Shown piece after piece: positions 8,339 through 17,088 of a DNA stretch of 64,000 nucleotides. Where the stretch lies: contig CAJJYZ010000007.1 in the NCBI GenBank assembly GCA_905197485.1, positions 8,391-72,390 on the forward strand, read 5' to 3'. The position numbers were made by a program, and so were the translations under genes. The DNA comes from an uncultured Lachnospiraceae bacterium. Lineage in GTDB: Bacteria; Bacillota; Clostridia; Lachnospirales; Lachnospiraceae. The notes beneath the pieces are model-generated. The model worked only from the letters and a program-made list of their open reading frames with translations, was not told where the DNA came from and did no database searches. How positions within the stretch are numbered: position 1 is the stretch's first letter; every line of letters begins with the position of its first letter.

Positions 8339-10318
8339 ATGGATAATCAGAATAATAGAAACAAGAATAATGACCCTAGAAGGAATAGAAACAATAAGCA
8401 GGGATTTGGGATTATTCTTATCACTTCAATTCTAACATTATTTCTGGTCTTAGGATTATATCAGATGATGCCGGGAAAAGAGCCGGAAGAGATTTCATAT
8501 AGTAAATTTTTGGATATGGTAGAAGCAGGCCAGGTAGAGAAGGTAGTAATCGGTTCCGACAGCATTGAGATTACACCGAAGAAGAAGGAGAATAAGAATC
8601 CGTTGTTATCGTCGGCGACACCGCATTACTATACCGGTGTGATGAGAGATGACAAATTGGTAGACCGTTTGCGGGAAAAGGATGTAGATGTGACGCAGGA
8701 GATTCCGAAGACAGGAACGATGATGTTCTGGAATGTTATGCTTACATTAGTTCTTCCGACGGCTCTTCTCGTGGGAGCGCTTGTATTTTTGACAAAGAGA
8801 ATGTCAAAGGGCGGCGGAATGATGGGAATTGGCAAGAGCAATGCCAAGATTTATGTGGAGAAGTCAACCGGTGTGACGTTTAAAGATGTTGCGGGTCAGG
8901 ACGAAGCGAAGGAGTCATTGCAGGAGATTGTAGATTTCCTTCATAATCCTGGGAAGTATACAAGTATCGGAGCGAAACTTCCGAAAGGAGCCCTGCTTGT
9001 CGGACCTCCGGGTACAGGTAAGACATTATTAGCGAAGGCAGTAGCAGGGGAAGCGAAAGTTCCGTTTTTCTCGCTTTCCGGTTCCGCTTTCGTAGAAATG
9101 TATGTCGGTGTCGGCGCTTCCAGAGTACGTGACCTTTTCAAACAGGCACAGGCCATGGCGCCATGTATTATCTTTATCGATGAGATTGATGCGATTGGTA
9201 AGAGTCGTGACAATGCGATGGGAAGTAATGACGAACGTGAACAGACATTGAACCAGCTTCTGGCAGAGATGGATGGATTTGATACGGATAAGGGGCTTTT
9301 GCTTCTTGCGGCTACAAACAGACCGGAGATTCTGGACCCGGCATTATTGAGACCGGGACGTTTTGACAGACGAATTATCGTAGAAGCGCCGGACCTTAAG
9401 GGACGTGTCGATGTCCTGAAAGTACATGCAAAAGATGTGAAGATGGATGAGACGGTAGATTTGGAAGCGATTGCGCTTGCAACAAGCGGTGCAGTTGGTT
9501 CAGACCTTGCGAACATGATTAATGAAGCTGCAATCAATGCCGTTAAAAACGGCCGTCAGGTTGTTTCGCAGGCTGATTTATTTGAAGCGGTAGAAGTGGT
9601 GCTCGTTGGTAAAGAAAAGAAAGACCGCATTATGAATGTGGAAGAGCGAAGAATCGTTTCTTATCATGAAGTAGGCCATGCGCTTGTCAGCGCGCTTCAG
9701 AAAGATTCCGAGCCGGTGCAGAAGATTACGATTGTTCCAAGAACAATGGGAGCATTGGGATATGTAATGCAAACACCGGAAGAGGAGAAATTCCTGAATA
9801 CGAAGAAAGAATTGGAGGCAATGCTTGTTGGTCTTCTGGCGGGGCGTGCCGCGGAAGAAATCGTATTTGATACGGTGACAACTGGAGCTTCGAATGATAT
9901 TGAGAAGGCTACAAAAGTAGCAAGAGCCATGATTACCCAGTATGGTATGTCTGAGAAATTCGGTTTGATTGGTTTGGAATCTGTGCAGCATAAATATTTG
10001 GATGGACGTCCGGTCACAAACTGTGGAGAAGAGACTGCCGGAGAGATTGATAAAGAAGTCATGAAGATGCTGAAAGATGCATATGAAGAAGCAAAACGGC
10101 TCTTGCGCGAGAATCGTGATGCTCTTGACCAGATTGCGGCATTCTTGATTGAAAAGGAAACAATCACAGGAAAAGAATTTATGCGTATTTTCCACGAAGT
10201 CAAAGGAATTCCGGAGAATGAAGAAAAGACACAACAGTCTCGCATTGAGATGAAAAGTGAGCCTTCAGAAGAAAAAATGGAAGAGAATCAGATGTTACCA
10301 CCTGTGGTAGAAGAATAA
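8339..10318 (+). CDS. ftsH: ATP-dependent zinc metalloprotease FtsH
   Basis: This membrane-bound AAA+ protease unfolds and degrades damaged membrane proteins and short-lived regulators. The 659 residues show two membrane segments (about 22-43 and 128-151) flanking an external domain, then Walker A GPPGTGKT (222-229), Walker B IIFIDEIDAIG (277-287), the second region of homology ATNRPEILDPALLRPGRFDR, and the zinc site HEVGH (443-447). An aspartate in TGASNDIEKA near 521 is the likely third zinc ligand. The tail is acidic and rich in Glu and Pro. The gene is monocistronic, with its own promoter and terminator. Confidence 0.97.
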   Translation: MDNQNNRNKNNDPRRNRNNKQGFGIILITSILTLFLVLGLYQMMPGKEPEEISYSKFLDMVEAGQVEKVVIGSDSIEITPKKKENKNPLLSSATPHYYTGVMRDDKLVDRLREKDVDVTQEIPKTGTMMFWNVMLTLVLPTALLVGALVFLTKRMSKGGGMMGIGKSNAKIYVEKSTGVTFKDVAGQDEAKESLQEIVDFLHNPGKYTSIGAKLPKGALLVGPPGTGKTLLAKAVAGEAKVPFFSLSGSAFVEMYVGVGASRVRDLFKQAQAMAPCIIFIDEIDAIGKSRDNAMGSNDEREQTLNQLLAEMDGFDTDKGLLLLAATNRPEILDPALLRPGRFDRRIIVEAPDLKGRVDVLKVHAKDVKMDETVDLEAIALATSGAVGSDLANMINEAAINAVKNGRQVVSQADLFEAVEVVLVGKEKKDRIMNVEERRIVSYHEVGHALVSALQKDSEPVQKITIVPRTMGALGYVMQTPEEEKFLNTKKELEAMLVGLLAGRAAEEIVFDTVTTGASNDIEKATKVARAMITQYGMSEKFGLIGLESVQHKYLDGRPVTNCGEETAGEIDKEVMKMLKDAYEEAKRLLRENRDALDQIAAFLIEKETITGKEFMRIFHEVKGIPENEEKTQQSRIEMKSEPSEEKMEENQMLPPVVEE

Positions 10319-10330
10319 GAGAAAGAATAT

Positions 10331-10389
10331 AAAACATGCTGCTATACTCCTTGCATTAGATTTGACAAGGGATATGGCAGCATGTTTTT
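10331..10389 (+). terminator. Terminator of ftsH
   Basis: AAAACATGCTGC pairs with GCAGCATGTTTT and is followed by a T-run, with a long loop. The A-run on the left arm means it may also end transcription of the convergent epimerase gene. Confidence 0.8.
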
Positions 10390-10418
10390 GAATTATAGTC
10401 TTTTCATCTACTTTGTAT

Positions 10419-11294
10419 TTAAAAGATTTCTATTGTCCAAGTATTCGTATAAGTTTTCCCGGCTTCTAAGGAAATAAGATTTTTCTGTGTCTCGAGGTTT
10501 TCTATGACATTTTCTCTGGCAGGAAGAGAGGACCATGGTTCGATGCATACGTAATTTACAGCTGTCTTTGGCCAATGCCAGAAACCAATATATTTCATTT
10601 CAGGAAAGCTTACTTTCACAGATTTTGTTCCTTTTTTAGATTTAAGAGTTACTTCTTTTGCAGTATTGTGAAGCACAATCGCATCTTCGTCAAACATATC
10701 ATGGGATAAAGGAAGAAAAATATCATCTTCCAATGAATAAGAGGCATGTTCTTCGGTAACAAAACATTTTTCTGAGAAGGTAACCTGATATGGTTTACAA
10801 GGAATTCCAAATTCTAAAACATAATCTTCGAAATTCAAATGATTTTCCAACGGAACATTAAATCCAGGATGTCCTCCGATACCAAAGTACATGGTTTTAT
10901 TATCTTGATTATAAACTTGATAGGTGATAATAATTTTGTTATCTATGACTTTGTGATGAAGCAGGTATTCGAATCGAAAAGGATACATAGTTCTAAGTTT
11001 TTCATTATCATTGATTTTGAGAGTTAATTCATTATCGGTTTGACTGAGTAGTTCCATCTTTTCATTCGGAAGAAATCCATGAATATCCAAAGAATACTGT
11101 TTTCCCTGGTATTCATATGTTTTATTATTGAGTCTTCCGATATATGGAAAAAGATTCGGTGCATGGTCCGGCCATGTGTCAGAGTCACCCTGCCAAAGAT
11201 ATTCTGTGCCATCACAAGCTTTAATAGATTGCATTTCTCCGCCTTTTGACGATACAGTTAGACTTAATTTTTCTGTGCTAATCGTATACTTCAT
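10419..11294 (-). CDS. Aldose 1-epimerase (galactose mutarotase) family protein
   Basis: This 291-residue protein has the mutarotase fold pattern: APNLFPYIGRL near 50, DIHGFLPNE near 75 and GGHPGFNVP near 142, with the histidines expected to act in ring opening. Family members interconvert anomers of free hexoses; this LacX-like branch is broad and specificity is unclear. The ATG at 11294 is chosen over an upstream TTG because AAAGGAG is 9 bases from it. It diverges from the GntR-led glycosidase operon, so it probably handles galactose or mannose released there. Confidence 0.8.
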   Translation of the reverse strand: MKYTISTEKLSLTVSSKGGEMQSIKACDGTEYLWQGDSDTWPDHAPNLFPYIGRLNNKTYEYQGKQYSLDIHGFLPNEKMELLSQTDNELTLKINDNEKLRTMYPFRFEYLLHHKVIDNKIIITYQVYNQDNKTMYFGIGGHPGFNVPLENHLNFEDYVLEFGIPCKPYQVTFSEKCFVTEEHASYSLEDDIFLPLSHDMFDEDAIVLHNTAKEVTLKSKKGTKSVKVSFPEMKYIGFWHWPKTAVNYVCIEPWSSLPARENVIENLETQKNLISLEAGKTYTNTWTIEIF

Positions 11295-11322
11295 AAACAA
11301 ACTCTCCTTTGAATTTTATGAT

Positions 11323-11351
11323 TTATTATGTTTTTTGAATTTTAATGTCAA
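11323..11351 (-). promoter_or_regulatory. Promoter of the epimerase gene
   Basis: On the minus strand a consensus TTGACA, a 17-base spacer and TAATAA lie 29 bases before the start. It faces away from the GntR promoter about 115 bases to the right, so one regulator could control both. Confidence 0.65.
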
Positions 11352-11465
11352 TAAATGTCTTTATTATACCTAGTATTCTGAAAAAAAGGAAGTGGAAATC
11401 ACTATACAGTAGTCACAAATTGATTTTACAAAAATTGTGCACAAATGATAAAAATAATATTTGAG

Positions 11466-11494
11466 TTGACATAAAAATAGATAATATATATAAT
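11466..11494 (+). promoter_or_regulatory. Promoter of the GntR-led operon
   Basis: A perfect TTGACA, a 17-base AT-rich spacer and a perfect TATAAT lie 31 bases before the regulator start. Both boxes match the consensus fully, so the operon is probably controlled by repression rather than activation. Confidence 0.75.
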
Positions 11495-11524
11495 GACGAT
11501 AGAAGAAAGAATAGAGGAGTCATT

Positions 11525-12223
11525 ATGATAACACCGATTAAAAGAATTTCTTTGCAATCAGAGATTATTAAATATATTCAGAAATATATTGAAGAAAATC
11601 AGTTGCATGAAGGTGATAAGCTTCCTTCTCAAGGACAGTTTATAGAAATGATGCAGGTCAGTCGGACAGCTCTTCGTGAAGCCTTTAAAACATTGGAAGC
11701 TGAAAACATTGTGGAAGTGAAAAATGGAAAAGGAATTTACGTTGGGAGCGGTGGACAACAAAGCTATTCTATACAATCTATCTTAGGGTTTACGCAAGAG
11801 AAGGAGCGACTGTTAGAAGCGCTGGAAGCCAGAAGAGCAATGGAAAAAGAATTGCTTGTTATGGTCATTCATTCTGCGACAGACCAGGAGATGGAAGAAT
11901 TAGGAAGAATCACAGAGAATCTTATGAAAAAGGTTCGTGCAAATTTGCAGGATACGAAAGAGGATAAAGAATTTCATGAGATGATTTATAAAATGTGCCA
12001 TAATCAAGTTTTTTATGCAATGCTGGATTTGTTAGACAAATATACAGAAAAATTGTGGGAATTTCCGTTGGAAATGACAGACCCGTTTAAGGAAAGCATG
12101 CCGTATCATGAAGAACTATACGATGCGTTACGTAACAGAGATGTGAAGAGAGCACAGAAAATTAACAATAAATTGCTTGATTGTGTTTATGCGGACATTG
12201 TAAATCAACTAAAAAAAATATAG
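11525..12223 (+). CDS. GntR-family (FadR subfamily) transcriptional regulator
   Basis: This 232-residue protein has an N-terminal winged helix (about 10-75) with LPSQGQFIEMMQVSRTALRE as recognition helices and the wing KNGKGIYVG, followed by a helical FCD-type ligand domain with histidines near 140 and 195 (DKEFHEMIY, PYHEEL) that often hold a metal and an organic acid. It is the first gene of the glycosidase/peptidase operon and probably represses it until a pathway sugar or acid binds. The consensus promoter just upstream suggests autorepression. Confidence 0.85.
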   Translation: MITPIKRISLQSEIIKYIQKYIEENQLHEGDKLPSQGQFIEMMQVSRTALREAFKTLEAENIVEVKNGKGIYVGSGGQQSYSIQSILGFTQEKERLLEALEARRAMEKELLVMVIHSATDQEMEELGRITENLMKKVRANLQDTKEDKEFHEMIYKMCHNQVFYAMLDLLDKYTEKLWEFPLEMTDPFKESMPYHEELYDALRNRDVKRAQKINNKLLDCVYADIVNQLKKI

Positions 12224-12253
12224 AGGATTAAGTATTTTATTTTTATATTTCAA

Positions 12254-12266
12254 GCTATATTATAGC
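12254..12266. promoter_or_regulatory. Candidate operator between the regulator and the PLP enzyme gene
   Basis: A perfect odd-centred palindrome GCTATA-T-TATAGC lies in the 77-base gap after the GntR gene. It could be a regulator binding site or a weak stem. There is no second copy close to the main promoter, so the call is tentative. Confidence 0.3.
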
Positions 12267-12300
12267 ATATAGATGATAGCATGATAGGAAGGTGAAAGAG

Positions 12301-13467
12301 ATGAGTGGAGAGACAGGAATGATTTTAGAACATTATGGTGAAGAGTATGAGAAGTACTATCATGCGATTGTACCTCCGATTTTTATGAACTCGCTGCATG
12401 TATTCGATTCCATTGACGATTATTATGATTTGGATATAACGGATAAACACAGCTATTGCTATGGACGTGTGCAGAATCCGACAGTACGCATTTTAGAAGA
12501 TAAAATTGCGGCACTGGAATCAGGTCAAGTCTGTTATGCATTTTCTTCCGGAATGGCAGCGGCTACGGCGGCAGTATTGGGAGTGTGTACAACCGGAGGA
12601 CATGTTATCTGTATAAAAAATGCATACGGACCTTTAAAAAGTTTCCTGTCAGGATATTGTAAGGAACATATGCAAATAACAACAACATTTGTGGAGGGCA
12701 ATCAAGTACAAGAATTTGAAGATGTGATACAGAACAATACGCAGCTCATTGTGTTGGAGAGCCCGTCATCCGTTATCTTTTCTGTACAAGATATTGTCAA
12801 AGTTTCGGAATTGGCAAAAGAAAGAGGAATTAAAGTTTATATTGACAATACATTCTGTACTCCCATTTATCAAAAACCACTTGAGCTAGGAGCCGATTTG
12901 GTGATGCATACAACATCGAAATATCTTGGGGGACACAGTGATTTGATTGGCGGAGTTCTTATTATGCGAGACAGAGAACTTGCTGAGAAAATAAGAAACA
13001 TGAGAGAACAATTGGGAAGTATTATTGGTCCGATGGAAGGCTGGTTAATTTTGAGAGGGCTTCGGACTTTGGAACTTCGGGTGAGAGAACATGGAAAAAC
13101 AGCACAGGAAATAGCCGAATGGTTAGAAAAGCATCCGAAAGTAAAGAAAGTATATTATCCGGGGCTGTTATCTCATCCGCAATATGAGTTGATTCGTAGA
13201 CAGCAAAGTGGAAGCACAGGGCTTTTGAGTTTTGAAATTGATGGGACAGTAGAACAGGCCAAGAAGTTTTGCGGTATGTTGAAAGTATTTAAAATAGGTG
13301 TTTCTTGGGGAGGATTTGAAAGTCTTGTGATGATGCCATATGCAAGACAAAGTGACGAGATGTCTAAGTCTATGGGTGGAACCAGTAATATCATTCGGAT
13401 ACATTGTGGATTGGAGGGAGTCGAGATACTGAAAAATGATTTAGAAGAAGCATTTCATGATATTTAA
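12301..13467 (+). CDS. Cys/Met-metabolism PLP-dependent lyase family enzyme
   Basis: This 388-residue enzyme belongs to the cystathionine gamma-synthase/beta-lyase/methionine gamma-lyase fold. It shows YGRVQNPT near 55, AFSSGMAA near 80, the Asp-containing YIDNTFCTP near 180, and the PLP lysine Lys207 in TTSKYLGGHSD. The segment ESPSSVIF resembles MetC-type beta-lyases more than methionine gamma-lyases. Such enzymes eliminate or replace groups on the side chain of Cys, Met or homoserine derivatives. Its place between a sugar regulator and an alpha-galactosidase is unusual. The ATG at 12301 is preferred over the GTG at 12292 because AGGAAGG is well spaced from it. The exact reaction is not known. 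Confidence 0.8.
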   Translation: MSGETGMILEHYGEEYEKYYHAIVPPIFMNSLHVFDSIDDYYDLDITDKHSYCYGRVQNPTVRILEDKIAALESGQVCYAFSSGMAAATAAVLGVCTTGGHVICIKNAYGPLKSFLSGYCKEHMQITTTFVEGNQVQEFEDVIQNNTQLIVLESPSSVIFSVQDIVKVSELAKERGIKVYIDNTFCTPIYQKPLELGADLVMHTTSKYLGGHSDLIGGVLIMRDRELAEKIRNMREQLGSIIGPMEGWLILRGLRTLELRVREHGKTAQEIAEWLEKHPKVKKVYYPGLLSHPQYELIRRQQSGSTGLLSFEIDGTVEQAKKFCGMLKVFKIGVSWGGFESLVMMPYARQSDEMSKSMGGTSNIIRIHCGLEGVEILKNDLEEAFHDI

Positions 13468-13496
13468 AATAATAGATAGAACAGGCGGGATGAATT

Positions 13497-15731
13497 ATGG
13501 CGATTATATTTCATAGAGAAACACAAGAGTTTCATTTATACAACAAAGAAATTAGTTATGTGATGGCAGTATTAGAAAATGGACAGCTCGGACAGATTTA
13601 TTTCGGGAAAAAAGTTCATGATTGTAAAAGTTTTAGAGAATATATTGAATACGGAAGAAAAGATATGGCACCATGTGCATTTCAAGGAAACCGGGAATTC
13701 TCCATGGAGTATTTAAGACAAGAGTATCCTTCCTATGGAAGAGGGGATATGAGATATCCGGCTTATGAAATCCTTCAGGAAGATGGAAGCAGAATTTCAG
13801 AATTTCAATATGATAGTTATGAAATTTATCGTGGAAAAAAGAAATTAAAAGGCCTGCCTGCAGTTTACACAGAATCGGATAAGGAAGCTGAAACATTAGA
13901 AATTACGTTGAAAGACAGAGTGATAGGAACGACATTGATTCTTTCTTACACAATATTTGAAGATATGCCGGTTATATGTAGAAATGCAAGATTTGAACAC
14001 CAAGGAAAACATGAGATTTCTTTGGAACAGGCAATGAGTTTAAATGTAGATTTTGCAGATGCGGATTATGAAATGGTGACATTGACAGGAGCATGGGCAA
14101 GAGAGCGGTATATAAAAATACAGCAACTGCATGAAGGAATACAGTCCATCTATAGTATGAGAGGACATAGCAGTCACCAGTTCAATCCATTCTTCGCATT
14201 GAAGAGAAAAAATACGACGGAAGACTCGGGAGAAGTAATCGGATTCAGCCTTGTGTATAGCGGTAATTTTCTCGGACAAGTTAATGTGGACACGTTTCAT
14301 GTGACAAGAGCAATGATAGGAATTCATCCGGAAGGATTTTCCTGGACGTTAAAAAAGGGAGAGACATTTCAGACACCGGAGGCTGTTCTTGTGTATTCGG
14401 AGCATGGAATGAATGGTATGAGTCAGACATTTCATAGACTCTACCGGACAAGACTGGCAAGAGGTTTCTGGAAAGCGAAAGAAAGACCGGTCGTCATTAA
14501 CAATTGGGAAGCAACGTTTATGAACTTTGACGAAGAAAAAATCATGCATATCGCAACGACAGCAAGAGACTTAGGTGTTGAAATGTTCGTGCTGGATGAC
14601 GGATGGTTTGGAAAAAGAGATGATGACACAACTTCTCTAGGAGATTGGTATCCGGATTTCAGAAAGCTTCCGAATGGCATCAAAGGAATTGCAGAAAAGA
14701 TAGAGCAATTAGGAATGAAGTTTGGACTTTGGATTGAACCGGAAATGGTCAGTAAAGAAAGTAATCTTTACCGAGAACATCCAGATTGGCTGATTGGTAC
14801 GGAAAATCGACCGATTTGTCATGGGAGAAACCAATATGTCTTAGATTTTTCAAAAGAAGAAGTTGTAGATTATATTGGAGATTTACTTTGCAACACATTG
14901 AGGGATGCACCGATATCGTATATTAAATGGGATATGAATCGAAGTATTTCCGAAGCTTTTTCAAGAGGAAGAGATAGAAAAGAACAGGGGAAGCTTTTCC
15001 ACAGACATATTCTTGGAATCTATCGTTTGTATGAGAGATTAACAACAGAATTTCCTCAAATCTTATTTGAGTCATGTGCAAGTGGAGGGGCAAGATTTGA
15101 CCCGGGAATGCTTTATTATGCGCCACAGTGTTGGACATCCGACAATACAGATGCGGTTGAGAGAATCAGAATTCAGTATGGTACAAGCATGGTTTATCCA
15201 TTAAGTTCCATGGGATGCCATGTATCTGAGGCTCCGAATCAGCAGACTTTTCGAAATACCCCGCTTCAAACGAGAGCAGATGTAGCATATTTTGGATGTT
15301 TTGGATATGAGATGGATTTGAATACTCTAACAGAAGAGGAAAAGAATCAGATTAAAAGGCAAGTGGAATTTTATAAATCCTATAGGAAACTAATTATGGA
15401 AGGAACTTTCTATCGGGTCTTAAGTCCGTTTGAATTGGATGAGGCGGGATGGGAAGTGGTCTCTGAAGATAGAAATACGGTGTTGGCAGCTTACTATCGA
15501 ATGAGGCAGCCGTCCAATGCGCCTTATAAGAGATTTTACTTTAAAGGATTAGATGAGAACAAATGTTATCGATTAAAAGGAAATGAAGATGTGTATTATG
15601 GTGACGAGCTGATGCATATGGGAATGGTGATTTCAGATTATGCATCAGGAGTTGGAAGAGATACTTCACATCAGGGAGATTATCAATCAAGGCTTTTCAT
15701 ATTGGAAGCAGTCCAGGAGGAAGAATTATGA
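13497..15731 (+). CDS. GH36 alpha-galactosidase
   Basis: This 744-residue retaining glycosidase removes terminal alpha-galactosyl groups. An N-terminal beta-sandwich (about 1-330) precedes the catalytic barrel. The nucleophile is Asp479 in IKWDMNR and the acid/base is Asp549 in TSDNTDAVER; substrate-binding motifs VLDDGWFG and ESCASGGARFD are intact. Length and residue positions match clostridial and bacillus GH36 enzymes. No signal peptide is present, so it acts on imported sugars. Its stop overlaps the next gene by 4 bases (ATGA). GH36 also contains alpha-N-acetylgalactosaminidases, so galactosidase is the most likely but not the only reading. Confidence 0.9.
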   Translation: MAIIFHRETQEFHLYNKEISYVMAVLENGQLGQIYFGKKVHDCKSFREYIEYGRKDMAPCAFQGNREFSMEYLRQEYPSYGRGDMRYPAYEILQEDGSRISEFQYDSYEIYRGKKKLKGLPAVYTESDKEAETLEITLKDRVIGTTLILSYTIFEDMPVICRNARFEHQGKHEISLEQAMSLNVDFADADYEMVTLTGAWARERYIKIQQLHEGIQSIYSMRGHSSHQFNPFFALKRKNTTEDSGEVIGFSLVYSGNFLGQVNVDTFHVTRAMIGIHPEGFSWTLKKGETFQTPEAVLVYSEHGMNGMSQTFHRLYRTRLARGFWKAKERPVVINNWEATFMNFDEEKIMHIATTARDLGVEMFVLDDGWFGKRDDDTTSLGDWYPDFRKLPNGIKGIAEKIEQLGMKFGLWIEPEMVSKESNLYREHPDWLIGTENRPICHGRNQYVLDFSKEEVVDYIGDLLCNTLRDAPISYIKWDMNRSISEAFSRGRDRKEQGKLFHRHILGIYRLYERLTTEFPQILFESCASGGARFDPGMLYYAPQCWTSDNTDAVERIRIQYGTSMVYPLSSMGCHVSEAPNQQTFRNTPLQTRADVAYFGCFGYEMDLNTLTEEEKNQIKRQVEFYKSYRKLIMEGTFYRVLSPFELDEAGWEVVSEDRNTVLAAYYRMRQPSNAPYKRFYFKGLDENKCYRLKGNEDVYYGDELMHMGMVISDYASGVGRDTSHQGDYQSRLFILEAVQEEEL

Positions 15732-17026
15732 GAAGAATCACATGTGCAATTGCAGGATTAGGGAACAGAGGAAATGATATTTATGGACATTATGAATTCG
15801 TAAGACCGGAGGAAATGAAAGTCGTTGCGATTGCAGAACCGATGAAAGAAAAAAGAGAGTGCGCGAAGAAGACGTATCAGTTGGATGATTCACATTGTTT
15901 TGAAACGGCAGAAGACTTATTAAGTCAACCGCAGTTAGCAGACGTAATTGTGATTGCGACACAAGACCGTCAGCATGTAGAACAGGCAGTAAAGGCGTTA
16001 AGTCTTGGTTATCATGTGCTATGTGAAAAGCCGATTTCACCATCGGCAGAGGAGTGCAGAAGACTTCAAAAAGCAGCACATGAATATCGTAGGATTGTAG
16101 CGGTCGGTCATGTACTTCGATATACACCGTTTTATTCCAAAGTAAAAGAATTGATAGATTCTGGAAGAATCGGAGATATTGTTTCCATACAGGCGATGGA
16201 ACATGTTACTTACTGGCATCAGGCACATAGTTATGTGAGAGGCAACTGGAGAGATTCCGATGAGACAAGCCCAATGATTCTTGCAAAGAGCTGCCATGAT
16301 TGTGATATTTTTTCATGGCTGATTGGAAAAGAATGTAAAAGAGTTTCATCATTTGGAAGTCTATCTCACTTTAGAAAGGAGCAAGCGCCGGAAGGAGCAA
16401 CGCTTCGATGCTTAGATGGATGCAAGGCAAAGAAAAACTGTCCATATGATGCGGAAAAAATCTATGTTGAAAATAAAAAAATCGGTATCAGAAGAGTGAT
16501 AGAAGATGGAAAAACAGGAGATGATGCATGGCCGGTATGCATTTTATCACCAAATGATTTGAGCGAAGAGGCCATTTATCATGCATTGGAAACGGGACCA
16601 TATGGCCGTTGCGTATATTATTGTGACAATAACGTTGTGGACCATCAGGTAGTAAACATGGAGTTTGAGGACGGAATTACTGTAGATTTCCAAATGTGTG
16701 CGTTCACAGGACATGGAGGAAGAACCATCCATGTTTGTGGAACAAAAGGGGATATATACGGAAACCTTGGCGAAAGCAAAGTAATGATAGAGGAATTTGG
16801 GGAAAATCCGGAAACGTTTGACGTCAAGGAAGGAGATATGAGCGGTCATGCAGGGGGAGATAACCGATTGATACATGATTTTCTCGTAGCTGTAGAAAAA
16901 GGAGCGGATGAAGAAGCTCTTAGAACAGGAATTGATGTTTCGATTCAGAGTCATTTGATTGCGTTGGCAGCAGAACAGTCAAGGCTGGCTGGGGGAATAC
17001 CAGTAAAACTTGATGAAGTTCGATAA
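15728..17026 (+). CDS. Gfo/Idh/MocA-family NAD(P)-dependent oxidoreductase
   Basis: This 432-residue protein begins with a Rossmann fold (GLGNRGNDIYG near 11) and has the CEKP motif (near 98-101) with the expected catalytic lysine. A C-terminal alpha/beta domain follows, ending near the typical length plus an insertion. The insertion carries a C-x3-C-x5-C cluster (RCLDGCKAKKNC, about residues 229-242) that could bind a metal. Relatives oxidise or epimerise sugars; some (GH109) cleave glycosides by a transient NAD-dependent oxidation. It is translationally coupled to the alpha-galactosidase, so a sugar or glycoside substrate is likely. Which reaction it performs cannot be decided. Confidence 0.8.
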   Translation: MRRITCAIAGLGNRGNDIYGHYEFVRPEEMKVVAIAEPMKEKRECAKKTYQLDDSHCFETAEDLLSQPQLADVIVIATQDRQHVEQAVKALSLGYHVLCEKPISPSAEECRRLQKAAHEYRRIVAVGHVLRYTPFYSKVKELIDSGRIGDIVSIQAMEHVTYWHQAHSYVRGNWRDSDETSPMILAKSCHDCDIFSWLIGKECKRVSSFGSLSHFRKEQAPEGATLRCLDGCKAKKNCPYDAEKIYVENKKIGIRRVIEDGKTGDDAWPVCILSPNDLSEEAIYHALETGPYGRCVYYCDNNVVDHQVVNMEFEDGITVDFQMCAFTGHGGRTIHVCGTKGDIYGNLGESKVMIEEFGENPETFDVKEGDMSGHAGGDNRLIHDFLVAVEKGADEEALRTGIDVSIQSHLIALAAEQSRLAGGIPVKLDEVR

Positions 17027-17088
17027 TATTTATGAGGATATCGGAGCGCTGAAGCGCTTTGAAATAAAAAAGAGAGAGAGGTAACATT

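Noticed and set aside
9578..10234. 218-codon minus-strand open frame inside ftsH
   Set aside because: No binding site or family resemblance; entirely covered by FtsH.
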